Positions 1 through 9,455 of a stretch of 64,000 nt of DNA are shown piece by piece. A program made the translations under genes and the position numbers. Under the pieces are notes generated by a model. That model was not told where the DNA came from. It worked only from the letters and a program-made list of their open reading frames with translations, and made no database searches. Each line of letters begins with the position of its first letter. The stretch's first letter is position 1. Source of the DNA: Heterocephalus glaber (lineage: Eukaryota > Chordata > Mammalia > Rodentia > Bathyergidae). The stretch lies in contig NW_004624800.1 of NCBI RefSeq assembly GCF_000247695.1, positions 9,100,202 to 9,164,201 of the forward strand, given 5' to 3'.

Positions 1-114
1 CAGTTCAGTGGGTCCAGGTGGTTGAGTATCAGAGTGTTCCATCTCATTTCCCTTTGGGGTTGCTGTAGGTGATCTGGAAGTCTGGTTTTGAGGCTTATTT
101 ATGTGTTTTCTCAT
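1..114 (-). pseudogene. LINE-1 ORF1 N-terminus (copy A), cut by window edge
   Basis: First 38 codons of an L1 ORF1 on the minus strand. The predicted start is the ATG at 114-112 and the protein begins MRKHINKPQNQTS. The frame is open to position 1 and continues outside the window, so whether the full protein is intact cannot be judged. The segment is colinear with 62953-63066 of copy B, with one difference in 114 bases (position 93 against 63045), which changes Pro to Ser. In L1 generally, ORF1p is an RNA-binding trimeric coiled-coil protein needed for retrotransposition; the N-terminus seen here is the poorly conserved part. The L1 call rests on copy B, where the coiled coil and RNA-binding core follow. 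Confidence 0.8.
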
Positions 115-533
115 TTCAACTGGGATGGTGTCTGTTAGCGCCTGCAAGGATTACCTTCTCTGAGCTGGGTGAGGTGGAACAGGGGCCGGGAGCAGTGGTA
201 GAGATGGTGACCCAAAAGCCCTTTCCTGTGGGCTGGAAGCAGCCAGAGGGATGGTGGCCGGGAAACCCCTTCCTCTGGGCCAGGAGCAGTGGGATGGTAG
301 CTCAGAAGCCCCTTCCTCTGGGCCAGGAGCATTGGGGCGATGGCTCAGAAGCCCCTACCTCTGGGCCCGGAACAGTGGGACTCAATACCTTGGTCTGGTG
401 GTCTGGTGTCCTCTGTGTCTTTGTAGTGTGGAATCAGGTGGCTGCCTGTCTGCAGCGGGGTGATTCGGTGTCTTCCGCGCGACTCAGGACCTTGGTAGGG
501 AGTGCACAGACCTGCCTGTCTGCAGTGGGATGA
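69..533 (+). other. Antisense open frame over L1 copy A 5'UTR (ORF0-like?)
   Basis: A 154-codon open frame running opposite to L1 copy A. It starts inside the ORF1 antisense strand and crosses the 43-48 bp units. The stretch SELGEVEQGPGAVVEMV recurs with few changes in the antisense frame of copy B (63053-63310). No domain, signal peptide or membrane segment is evident. GC-rich repeats rarely contain stop codons, so openness alone is weak evidence. Primate L1s carry an antisense ORF0 in the 5'UTR; equivalence here is only an analogy. I do not claim that it is expressed. Confidence 0.25.
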
Positions 534-600
534 TTTGGAGTGTGTTCCACACGACTGGGGACCTCGGTAGGGTGCCTCCTTTTGGTTTTTGACAGTCTGG
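115..600 (-). mobile_element. LINE-1 5'UTR (copy A) with tandem units
   Basis: GC-rich 5' non-coding region of the minus-strand L1 whose ORF1 starts at 114. It contains two tandem arrays. Four units of 43-48 bp begin at about 189, 235, 283 and 326, with a partial fifth at 369; each starts like ggagcagtgg and ends near ctctgggcc. Further upstream, two units of about 70 bp lie at about 442-500 and 512-572, sharing cctgtctgcag and a cgactcaggacc-type core. Tandem 5' units are typical of promoter monomers in rodent L1s. The left ORF1 boundary is firm; the 5' end near 580-600 is judged only from the drop in GC content. Confidence 0.75.
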
Positions 601-959
601 ATATTTGCTGTTTCAATATTTTAAGCCTATTTATGAGTTAGGCACCAGCTCACACAAGTATATTCACATGACAAGACATAACTGCTTCTTTTAAAGATTA
701 GCAAATAGATTAATAAATAAAGTAGTAATCTTGCCCTATCCAAGATAGGATAAAATCAATTTTGCCTTAGTTTTCTATTTTGCAATTGAGATTTAATCTT
801 TTTAAAAGACTAGCAAAATTTTCTTCTCACTTTTACAGAAGATCTTTAAGTAGCTCTTCTATGTTAGAACATCTTAGAACCAACTACATATACACTTTTT
901 ACAGGACTAATAGAACTCAACTTTGTACATATTTCCAAAATGAGAAAAGGGTCCACTTG
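601..959. other. No recognised feature
   Basis: AT-rich DNA between L1 copy A and the old L1 piece. An open frame starting near 780 has no protein-like character. Confidence 0.5.
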
Positions 960-1485
960 TGTAAGTGTAATGTTTATGTTTTTTTTTTAAATAATTATAA
1001 ATTTATAAGAAATTGCAAAAATAATGAGAGATATCCTATGTGTTCTTCATCTAATTTTCCAAGTGATTTCATTTTACACAACACTAGCACACTCTCTAAA
1101 TCAGAGAATTGTGGTTGATATGAGGCATCCTTATGGCTCTATGCCATGTCACCGTATGGGGAGTATACAGCCACAAGTGTAACCAACATACAGAACAGAG
1201 CTGTTGCCCTCTAGCCATGTCCATTTTTGGCCCCCACAGAACTATCCCTAATCCATGAGGACCACCAATCTATTTCAAATCTATGAGGATCACAGATTTC
1301 TCATTGTCCTTTCAAGATGGTTACATAAACAGAAAGATAAAGCATATGAACTTTTGAAATTGAATTTTTCACTAAGTATAATATCCTTGAGATCTCTTGA
1401 AGTTGTTGTATCTTTCAATGGCTTGCTTTGTTTTGTTTTGCCAAATAGTATTCCATAACACAGGTATGCCACATTTGTTTCAACA
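960..1485 (+). mobile_element. Ancient L1 (L1M-type) non-coding fragment
   Basis: Diverged match to the non-coding part of old mammalian L1 elements. Landmarks in order are: the ataagaaattgcaaaaataat start near 1007; the tcttcatctaattttcc stretch; the catacagaacagagctgttgcc stretch near 1189; the ttttcactaagtataatatccttgagat stretch near 1366 (consensus has ctcagcataatg); and tagtattccataacacaggtatgccaca near 1447. No ORF2 and no target duplication remain. The family assignment is from memory of the consensus; the subfamily is not determined. Confidence 0.6.
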
Positions 1486-3159
1486 TTCCCCTCAAGTATT
1501 GTGGCCAGGACATTGAGTTTGAAATAAGCGAGTTTCTTCCAGGACTGGCCCACGAGCAGTTTCCAGCCATGATTTACCATATATTTTTTCTGTTGCTGCA
1601 ACTCTAATAAATGTAACCATGACAAAGAAGCCACTGCAGAGGATGGCATGGACTTTGGGAAGAGAAACCAGGATCCTTGAACAATTTCTTTGAAAAGAGT
1701 TACCTTTCATGACCATTGCCTTTCTAAGTGAGCAAGACCAATTTTGTATCATGGTTAGGACATGGTGCATCTACCACTTTATTTTTTAACAGCACTTACC
1801 TTAAGTAAAACCCCTGCTAATTTATATTAACAGTGGGTTTATTAAAATAGTAATGCAATATGAGCTTTAAAAACAGATTTTCCTAACTTTTTGCCTAGGA
1901 AGCTGCACTGTGGGAAACAAATACTTAGTAAAAAACCAAATATATATTACATTCTAAAAAGTTAGCATAGTTAATCCAGGCACTTTTTTTTCAAGACATG
2001 AGATGAAGCATGTATTTCTTTTCTGACATTTAATATGCCTTGGGAAAAAAAAAGACTTTTATATAGTGCATTACTATAGTTTAGGTCAATAAAAATTCTT
2101 TGAGAATGTCAGATCATCAGTGAGAAAATAGATACATCTCAAACCTAAAGAAATTTCAGGTTGATATAATCTGTTCTTTTAGGTGAAGTCATTGTCTTTG
2201 ATGTTCTGTGGTAGCATTTCAATACATTTCTCATTTACCCTGAATGGTATATTTGGTCCTGTGTACTGAGTTAGGAATACATTTCACAACTAAACAGCAA
2301 AGATAAATCCTGTATCCAAAAAGTAAAACTGAATAATTATTTTCGAGTGTAATGGTATTAATTCTTTCCTTCACAATGCAATGTGTTAGTATATAATTAA
2401 TATAAGAGTGATATTTGATAACAAATAATGAAAGCCCATATTCACAATTGACTTTGACTCTTTCTTAGATATACCTTTCCTTTTGGAAATTTCTCTGAGA
2501 TCTCTTGATAACTCATCCTTGGAGATGACTGGTTATGTGACATGTTGAAGGGAAATGTGATTTCTGATTAAACAGATAAATACATAAGAAGTGATCAAAT
2601 AATTTAAACAGTTGGATCAAAGTCACTACAATAAAGGGCACACATTTTCTAGATTATTATTTCTCACAAAATATTTAATTTAAATTTTCCTTTAGGCAAT
2701 CAATTTCTTGATGTTTTTAATTTTGTTTTGTAGCCAAGATCACAATTGTGAATACATATGAGTTTATAATAGTTTTCCTTTATTTACTTTTAGTAAATAT
2801 TTTTTTAAAAAGTAATCCTCAAATGAATATATGCAGTTGATTGTAAGATTAATATTTTGTGTCACTTAGGCATTTAGTAAAGAAATATCACTACATTTTG
2901 AGAAATTTAAATGCCATATTTACCAGTGAGATGGGGGTATACATTTGTGTTTGTATGTGTATGGTTACAAATAACTAAGATATAAAAACTAGCTTTGTTT
3001 CTTCATGAAAATACCTTTAAAATCATTCAAAGTATGTATAATTTTTTAAAACTAAATGCTAAAGTCATCTACATTATGTTCTGCAGTATTACTTTTATAG
3101 TCCATATTATCTGTGTGCCAGATTAAAGAGGGTTGCAAATTTGCTATGTCAATTGACAA
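1486..3159. other. Mostly unclassified AT-rich DNA
   Basis: Positions 1490-1770 are somewhat GC-richer and contain a 92-codon minus-strand open frame with no recognisable protein similarity; it may be an old transposon that I cannot name. The remainder to 3159 is AT-rich with no repeat that I can identify. Confidence 0.4.
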
Positions 3160-3525
3160 GGGAGAGTCTGCTCTTTGGAACATACTTCAGCTGCAGAACT
3201 GAAGAGGACTGTGGAGCAGGGTATGTGGAACACTGAAAGGGAGATCCTCAGAGTTGCTACGGCTGTACTGGACAGGCCTCTTGGCCTGAGGCGACCCAGC
3301 CACCAAGGATGAGTGGTGACAGCTCAGAAACCAGCATTCTACAGGAACCCAACTCTTGGCAAGGATCCCTGAAAGGAGGAATTCACGTGGAAAGTAAAGA
3401 AGGCCACTGCACTGTGGGATCCCAGATCTGCGAGAGAGAATCTTTCTGTGAAGAGGCTCCTCCAGGCCCATTTTCCCTGACACACAAAGGCCTTTTTTGC
3501 TCACTCTCATCTTGAGTTTATGCAC
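3160..3525. other. Unclassified GC-richer block
   Basis: About 360 bp clearly richer in G+C than its surroundings, open in both directions for 68 codons (+, 3309-3515) and 112 codons (-, 3525-3187). Neither translation shows a domain that I recognise. It could be an old LTR, a worn retrocopy or a conserved element; I cannot choose between these. Confidence 0.3.
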
Positions 3526-5039
3526 TAAATAATGAGATAGCCAGAAACCATCATGCTTTATAGATGGAATTCACTGAATAAAGGCCAGAATAACTTCCAT
3601 GATATTTGGTTATCGAGTAATACATTTGGGGCATTACCTATGCCTTATGGGCTGCTTATTATATTTTAGATCTAAAACACAGCATTATTTTTCCACAGAA
3701 CTACACAGAACAATTATATTTGGGTTAATTGAAACAAAATGATGAGAATTCATAAAGTATAGAGTACATATTTACTTACTGGTAAATTTAAAAAAAAATG
3801 AAGCTTCATTAACACTGTTCCCACTTCTGCTGCTACTCCCCAAATCCAAGCCACTATACAGCATTACTATTTACTTTTCCTCCAACAATGAAATATACTT
3901 CAATTTTGAAGTTTCTGATCTTGGTTTCTCCCTGAATGGAAAGTTTAGTGACCATTATTTTTCTGGTACATATATGTTTCTCTTTTCTTTGAGGCATCAG
4001 GAAAGGTTTGAATACTCTATAAAATGTAATATTCTCCAATTTACTATTATTCTCGGTCTCTACTTTTTGCATGGCACTTACAACTATCTGACATGTAACT
4101 TTTCCAAATATCAGTATTTCATCATCATATTGTGCAAAGTGACTGTTATAACCTGGATTATCTCTGTTGACCTATTAAAGATGATTTCAGATTCTTTGCT
4201 ACCTTTTTCACTGAAAGATGGAGTCCACTTCCTATTCTTTGAAACTTTTCTCCAGGAAAGAATGTAGCAGGTGTTGTGGCCCAAGGAAGTTGAACTCACT
4301 GGAGCTGCTACAAGTCTTTTGGAGGCCCTCTTAGCATAATGGCATAGTCTTATAATTACAATGCACTCATTTGATCATGTGCTATGTGGCAAAAACATAA
4401 TTTTAGCCACGTACACCAATACATTCGAGACACAAAAAATGTACAATATATCCAGAATTTCAAACAGTCCTTGTATAGGGTTGATAAAATTATTTGTTGA
4501 ATCATCGAATGAGAAGTGATAGCTGAAATATAATATTGCAGTGCGATGACTAGCTAAATTTTGTAAGGTGGACAATTCTGTAAGAAAGACTTGTACTTTG
4601 AAATGGAATAGGGTAATTATTATAGGATGCTTGAGTAGAAATGGAATGGGGGGTGAAAGTAGAGACATTGAAGGAATGAAAATAAAACCTAACACTTAAA
4701 AGTGAGAGAGACTAACAAAAACCCTGAAAGAGGTATTTGGAGCCGTTATCTTAGAGACAAGAAGTGTTTGCTTAATACATCTTATAAACAAAGTTCTCAA
4801 AATTCAAAAATGATAATGCATGTTCTCAGCTGGGGAAATACTGGCAAAGTATCTGTGCAAAAAAGCTGCACATAAACATGTGAAGATAGTCTCAAGAAGC
4901 CATATAAGAGCATAAATAAAAGCAAAATGGACAAAAAAAATGAAGTGACTATCTTGCCTACTTATAGAAAGAGAGTGTCTTTTCTTTGGAACACAATGGG
5001 TTGAATGAATTATTTTAAAATGATCTTATGAGGATTATG
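3526..5039. other. No recognised feature
   Basis: AT-rich. Open frames at 3974-4267 (+) and 4695-4375 (-) are hydrophobic chance translations of AT-rich DNA. A stretch at about 4160-4320 may be a worn LTR or DNA transposon, but I cannot match it. Confidence 0.45.
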
Positions 5040-5592
5040 TTAAGGGGAAACATTGTGTTCCTCACAGTGAGATGGAAACCAGATCATGGTATCACTGAAA
5101 ACTTGTTGGGAAACCTCTTATTAAAACATCAAAAGATAACAAATTTTCATGAGGATATGGATAAAAGGGAACCCTAGTATATATCTGATGGGAATGTCAA
5201 ATGGTACACCCATTATAGAAAACATAAAATTTCTCTAAAAATTAAAAATGTAATTATATAATATAGCAATGCCACTTTTAAATATATAGTCTAAGCAAGA
5301 GAAATAAAACCACTACCTCCAAGATGTATTTACATTCCCAAGTTCGTTGTAGCATTTATTCATAAGAGCTATGAACGAAAAACCACGTATGTGTCCGTCA
5401 ATAGACACAGGCAAAGAAATTTGGTATACATACAATGGAATATTATTTGTCTATAAAAATAAGGGAATTCTGTCATTTGCAGCAAAATACATAAAGCTAG
5501 AGGATATTATGATAAATAAAGCATGCTGTTCATAGAAAGTCAAATATTGCACTATATCACTTAGATGTGGAATCTAAAATAAGTTGAACTTA
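5040..5592 (+). mobile_element. Older L1 3' region, left part (host of nested L1)
   Basis: Diverged 3' portion of an L1 on the + strand. Recognisable points are: gaggatatggataaaaggga near 5152; gtacacccattatagaaaac near 5204; gcaatgccacttttaaatat near 5265; the mutated cattcacaatagc region near 5357; gtccgtcaatagacac near 5394; tacaatggaatattatttg near 5432; and gatgtggaatctaaaataagttgaactta ending at 5592. The element stops abruptly at 5592 and resumes at 6248 after a second L1 inserted into it. The start at about 5040 is approximate. Confidence 0.75.
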
Positions 5593-6247
5593 CTACAAAG
5601 ATAGGTGCAAACCAGTGTTTATAGCACACAACTTGTAATAGCTAAATCTCAGAAGCAGCCTGTATACTCATGCATAGATGACTGCATAAAGAAAGTGTGG
5701 AATCTCTATATAATGGAATATTATTTGGTTATAAAGAATGACAGATTTGAGACATTTGTAGGAAAATGGATACACCTGGAAAATATAGTGTTGAGTGAAA
5801 TAAACCAGAAACACAAGTTTAAATACTGTTTGGTATTTCTCATTTGAGTGAGGAAAAGTACAAACAAATTGAATAATAAAGGATGGCTAGAAGGGGACAA
5901 AGGAATGGATCTCTTGCAAAAGGGAAGTGGTCCAAGGGACCAAGAGCCAGGGATGAGGAGGAAGGGAATGGGAAATAAGTAGAAAAAAGATATGTCTTGT
6001 ACAGGAATCTAATAACCCTAATTAATGTAAACACTGTGTGCCATAACATGAGGTAAGATTAACAACATCAACAAGAATAAAAATCGGGATGGGGAATTAG
6101 AGGAGTAGAGAGGGTTGGGAGGGAAGAGCAAGGAGATTAGAAGACAAAGAAACAAGCTGTACTGTATTATGTACATACACCCATGCTTCAAGATGACTGT
6201 AAACTGCATGTACTGCAAATCTGTACCAATAAAATAATAATAAAAAT
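5593..6247 (+). mobile_element. 5'-truncated L1 3' end nested in older L1
   Basis: A second, separate L1 3' end in the same orientation. It repeats landmarks already passed in the host element (tataatggaatattatttgg near 5710; aaatggatacacctgg; gtgaaataaaccagaaacac), followed by a purine-rich 3'UTR stretch (about 5930-6160). It ends with a polyadenylation signal AATAAA at 6228-6233 and an A-rich tail. It is flanked by an 11-bp target duplication, agttgaactta (5582-5592) and agttgaattta (6248-6258), matching at 10 of 11 bases. Immediately after it the older L1 continues at the correct consensus position, so this is a true nested insertion. Confidence 0.8.
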
Positions 6248-6440
6248 AGTTGAATTTATATTTAACAGAGTAAATTGGTGATTTTTTAGAAGCTGGGGTC
6301 TGAGAGAAAAGATATTGCTCAAAGGGTATAAACTTTTGGTTATAGGGTGAATAAGTTGTAAAATCATGGTGACTATACTTCATAATAATATACAATATTG
6401 TATACTTAAAATTTGTTAAGACAGTATATGCAAAGTATTC
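6248..6440 (+). mobile_element. Older L1 3' region, right part
   Basis: Continuation of the host L1 after the nested insertion: gaagctggggtctgag, tgctcaaagggtataaac, ttatagggtgaataagtt, catggtgactatacttcataata and attgtatacttaaaatttgttaaga all fall in consensus order for an L1 3'UTR. There is no A-tail that I can place with confidence. Confidence 0.7.
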
Positions 6441-7769
6441 TCACAACACAAAGTGCCTATGTGAGCCTATGGATGTGCTAGACTGTAGCAGTATTTTCAT
6501 TTTGAGTTCCTATAGCAAAATGTCATTTTGTATACCAAAAGCACAAAATTTTTGGCAATCATACCTCAGTATGTCAGAAAAAACAAAAAAGCATTTTGAT
6601 ATCTTGGAAAACATGGCTCAGACCAAAACAGCTCTTTAGCTCTGCACATATCCTGTGTTTACTCTGTGCCGGAGTGAAAATCTTGTTTTTAGCAAATGGA
6701 AAATTATTCTGGGCCTCTTTCTAGTGTTTGTTAAATTCCTCAACTCTGTTTGTATCATTCTTTGTCTACTACTATCATCCTGGGTATTGATGCAAAAGGC
6801 TTGAATCTTAGAGCCTGCCCAATTTATTTCACAGGCTACATATCTTAATCTAATCACTTTAGTAAGGACATGTTTAATATTCTTTTTGTTTCTGTATCAG
6901 AAGTTCATTTTAGTTAAGAGGCCATTGTTTCATTCTTTTTTATTACAAAAGCCACCAAGGATTCAGCCAGTTTAAAATTATGCAACCACAAAAATTGACC
7001 TTTAAAATGCATTGAGTATTTATAGCCTTCTCATTTGTTGATAAGCAATGAAAATCTAAATGGACTTCTTGTTAGGCGAACTACACATTAGAGATGTGTT
7101 TTTGAATTTTTAAAATTTCATTTGAAATATCTCAGAAGTTATATTGGGTCATAGTTGTAAAATTATGTAGAATGAGTAGGATGATATTTGTACTTATTAA
7201 AGTTTTAAGGCTGTAAATAAAAAGATACACAATTGTTTTTATTACTTAAGAGGTGCCTTTTGCCATTTACCTGAAACAATTTCTTTCAAACTTAATGTTA
7301 ATCCACCATTGCTAATTCAATGGCACAAAACTTCATATAGCACATTTTTTATGGTACTCTCTATTATTTGGTTAGTTTGGATTGCCTTAAGTCAAGATTT
7401 TGTGTAGATCTGGCTTATGGAATGGAACCATGGAGCCCTATGAACACTGCATGTCTTCTGTTTTCTTCAAATACCCTTGAAGTTTTAAGGTGAGGAATAA
7501 GTAAAATTCCTCCCTTGATTCCTTCAGCGCAATGAGATTTTACTATCTTCATTATTATCGTGTCAAATTTTAGTACTTGCCATATAAAATAAGTGGCCTC
7601 ATACCCATGCATATTGTACAGGGCAGTTGTTCTATTTTGTATTTTTCACTAGGTGAAAAAGATACATCAAACTACTTGTATGCGTAGGATGGATAATATT
7701 TTATTCTATGTACTTGACTTCTAAACAAGAAATAAGATAAATGCAATGTGACTTCCTTTCCAAAATAAA
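6441..7769. other. No recognised feature
   Basis: Unique-looking AT-rich DNA. No repeat or protein-like frame is identifiable by eye. Confidence 0.45.
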
Positions 7770-8290
7770 ACCGGACATCCTATAGGCAGCATGGTACCCA
7801 CAGGCTGAGACTTCTTTTTTACACTTTTTTAATACATCTGGATCAAGCTGGTTCAATCACAAAGCAGATAATAAAATAGTTTTGTGAGTTGGCTGCCAGC
7901 AGTGCTGTCCAGGCTGTCAAAAGTTAAATATAAAAGAAAAAAATCATCACTCTTCTAATGCATGGGGCCTTTACTTTTTATGACAAAGGTTTGATTTGTG
8001 CAGCCACCTGTGTCTGTGCACTTTAATACCTCCTTGTGGCTATGATATGTCATCAACATATACAAAATTGTAAATGGGATAATAAGTGCTGAAATCCCTC
8101 AATTTATAACGCAAAGGATAGTACCAAGAGGCACATGACAGTCTTGTCTACATGGAGCAAGAACTGTTTATTTGAATTAATTTGCCATCAGCACACAACA
8201 CCTAATGTCAGGCAGTGGATTCATCACAGCTCTGATAAAAAATAGACTCGGCAGCCATGGAGAAAAGGATGGGTAAGGCTGGCTGCTGCA
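7770..8290. promoter_or_regulatory. Candidate conserved non-coding block A
   Basis: About 520 bp free of recognisable repeats, with more balanced base composition than its flanks and a high density of short transcription-factor-like words: a cacctg E-box near 8006, ATTA/TAAT homeodomain-type cores, and caaaggtttga resembling a TCF site. No open frame. The call is an impression from sequence texture only; cross-species alignment is needed. Confidence 0.2.
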
Positions 8291-8447
8291 CTCAGATGGA
8301 GATTTCATTCACTCTTTGAGGACTTCAAGAAAACAGAAATATTGGTTTGTTGATTTTCTGAATCACATATGTGCAAATGAGTGAAAAAAATTAAGATTCT
8401 TTCTTCTGGTGTCATTTAAGATAGCTGATTTTCCTCCTCATTAACAA

Positions 8448-8480
<33 letters not shown>

Positions 8481-8503
8481 TGTGTGTGAGAGAGAGAGAG
8501 AGG
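8448..8503. repeat. Microsatellite (GT)n(GA)n
   Basis: Compound dinucleotide repeat: GT units with one interruption (tgtatgtg), switching to GA units near 8488. Confidence 0.97.
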
Positions 8504-9072
8504 CAAAATGAGAAAGATTAAAGGGTAAAGAGAACTTTAATCAAACAAGATTTTGAAAAACAGAAAATGAGAATATTTGTTAAATCTGTCACATCACATC
8601 TGAACATTGCCTTGAGCACTTAATTATATAACTTGTAGATCATAATTAATTCAGGTCTTAATACCACCTAGGCAGATTATAGCCTCCAGAGGTTAATCAA
8701 CACAAACATAAAAAGTAATGTGCAGGTTTTTCTACTCTGAGCAATTTTTTTGAAGATTGATGAAAAGCTGTAGTTTTTACCAGACAACATCTTCATAAAT
8801 ACTTCTAATATGTTCTTATTAAATAGTATTTAACCTTGAAGTTGGTTATTATTTACCTGAACTATGTTCATATGATATGTATTGTCGACATGATATAAAT
8901 TTTACAGATTATATTAAAAATGTCACAGGTAGGGAAATTAAAAAGAAAAGAAGATGAGAAGGAATAAAGAAGTAACCCATTAAATGGGTTACAAATTTAC
9001 TGCTAATATTACCTCATGTTCATGTCCATATTTCTGTATGCAAGCTTTGTGTGTTTGGGGTGTATTGTTCTA
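8504..9072. other. No gene; one short near-palindrome
   Basis: AT-rich. Contains gtaacccatt-a-aatgggttac at 8972-8992, a 10-bp perfect inverted repeat around one central base. It lies about 80 bp left of the mariner element; no function is implied. Confidence 0.6.
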
Positions 9073-9455
9073 CAGAGTCAGCCAAAAATGTGTACACACT
9101 TCAGGCAAAGAAAAATTTGGACAAATATTTTAATACTAAATTTATTGAGACATCATAAAATTAATACAAGTTACCTTTGGCCTCTACAATTACAAGAGAT
9201 GCTCAAAGTGGTGACCATGAGTTTCCAGACATTTATTATAATGGTGAACTGCTGCTTGGGTAACCTTGGTCATTAAGATTGCTGCTCACGCATTTTCAAT
9301 TTCTTCTCTAATGGTTGGCAGTGTAGTGGGTTTGCTGTGATATATGACATCCTCTACAGTCCCCCATATGAGAGTAAGGGTAATACCAGCTGCTGAAGAA
9401 AACATCATACTATTTTTCTTTTCCTGAAATGTGTATACATTTTTGGTGGATGCTG
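9073..9455 (-). mobile_element. Tc1/mariner-type DNA transposon, internally deleted
   Basis: A 383-bp element with about 43-bp terminal inverted repeats at 9073-9115 and 9412-9455. Both ends share a ccaaaaatgt-TACACA-type core then a ttcagg-AAAGAAAAA-type inner segment, with only a few mismatches. The left flank is TA, the expected target; the right flank is TT, which may be a decayed TA. The interior carries the end of a transposase on the minus strand (9381-9190). Everything upstream of the transposase C-terminus is missing, so this is a non-autonomous deletion copy. The subfamily is not determined. Confidence 0.85.
9190..9381 (-). pseudogene. Tc1/mariner transposase C-terminal remnant
   Basis: A 63-codon minus-strand frame reads TLTLIWGTVEDVIYHSK, then TTLPTIREEIENA, a stop, and after it AVHHYNKCLETHG and HHFEHLL followed by the natural stop at 9192-9190. 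The WG-x-(V/L)-x-D-x-(I/V)-Y motif, the IREEI segment and the terminal HFEHLL are the usual end of IS630/Tc1/mariner transposases as I know the family. The catalytic DDE/D residues lie upstream in intact proteins; the first two at least are deleted here. One internal stop makes it a clear pseudogene. It sits wholly inside the element bounded by the inverted repeats. Confidence 0.8.

Noticed and set aside
69..533. 154-codon + strand frame as a host protein gene
   Set aside because: It lies wholly across L1 ORF1 antisense and 5'UTR tandem units; kept only as a possible L1 antisense frame.
1290..1649. 119-codon minus frame
   Set aside because: It half overlaps an ancient L1 piece; no protein similarity or codon character.
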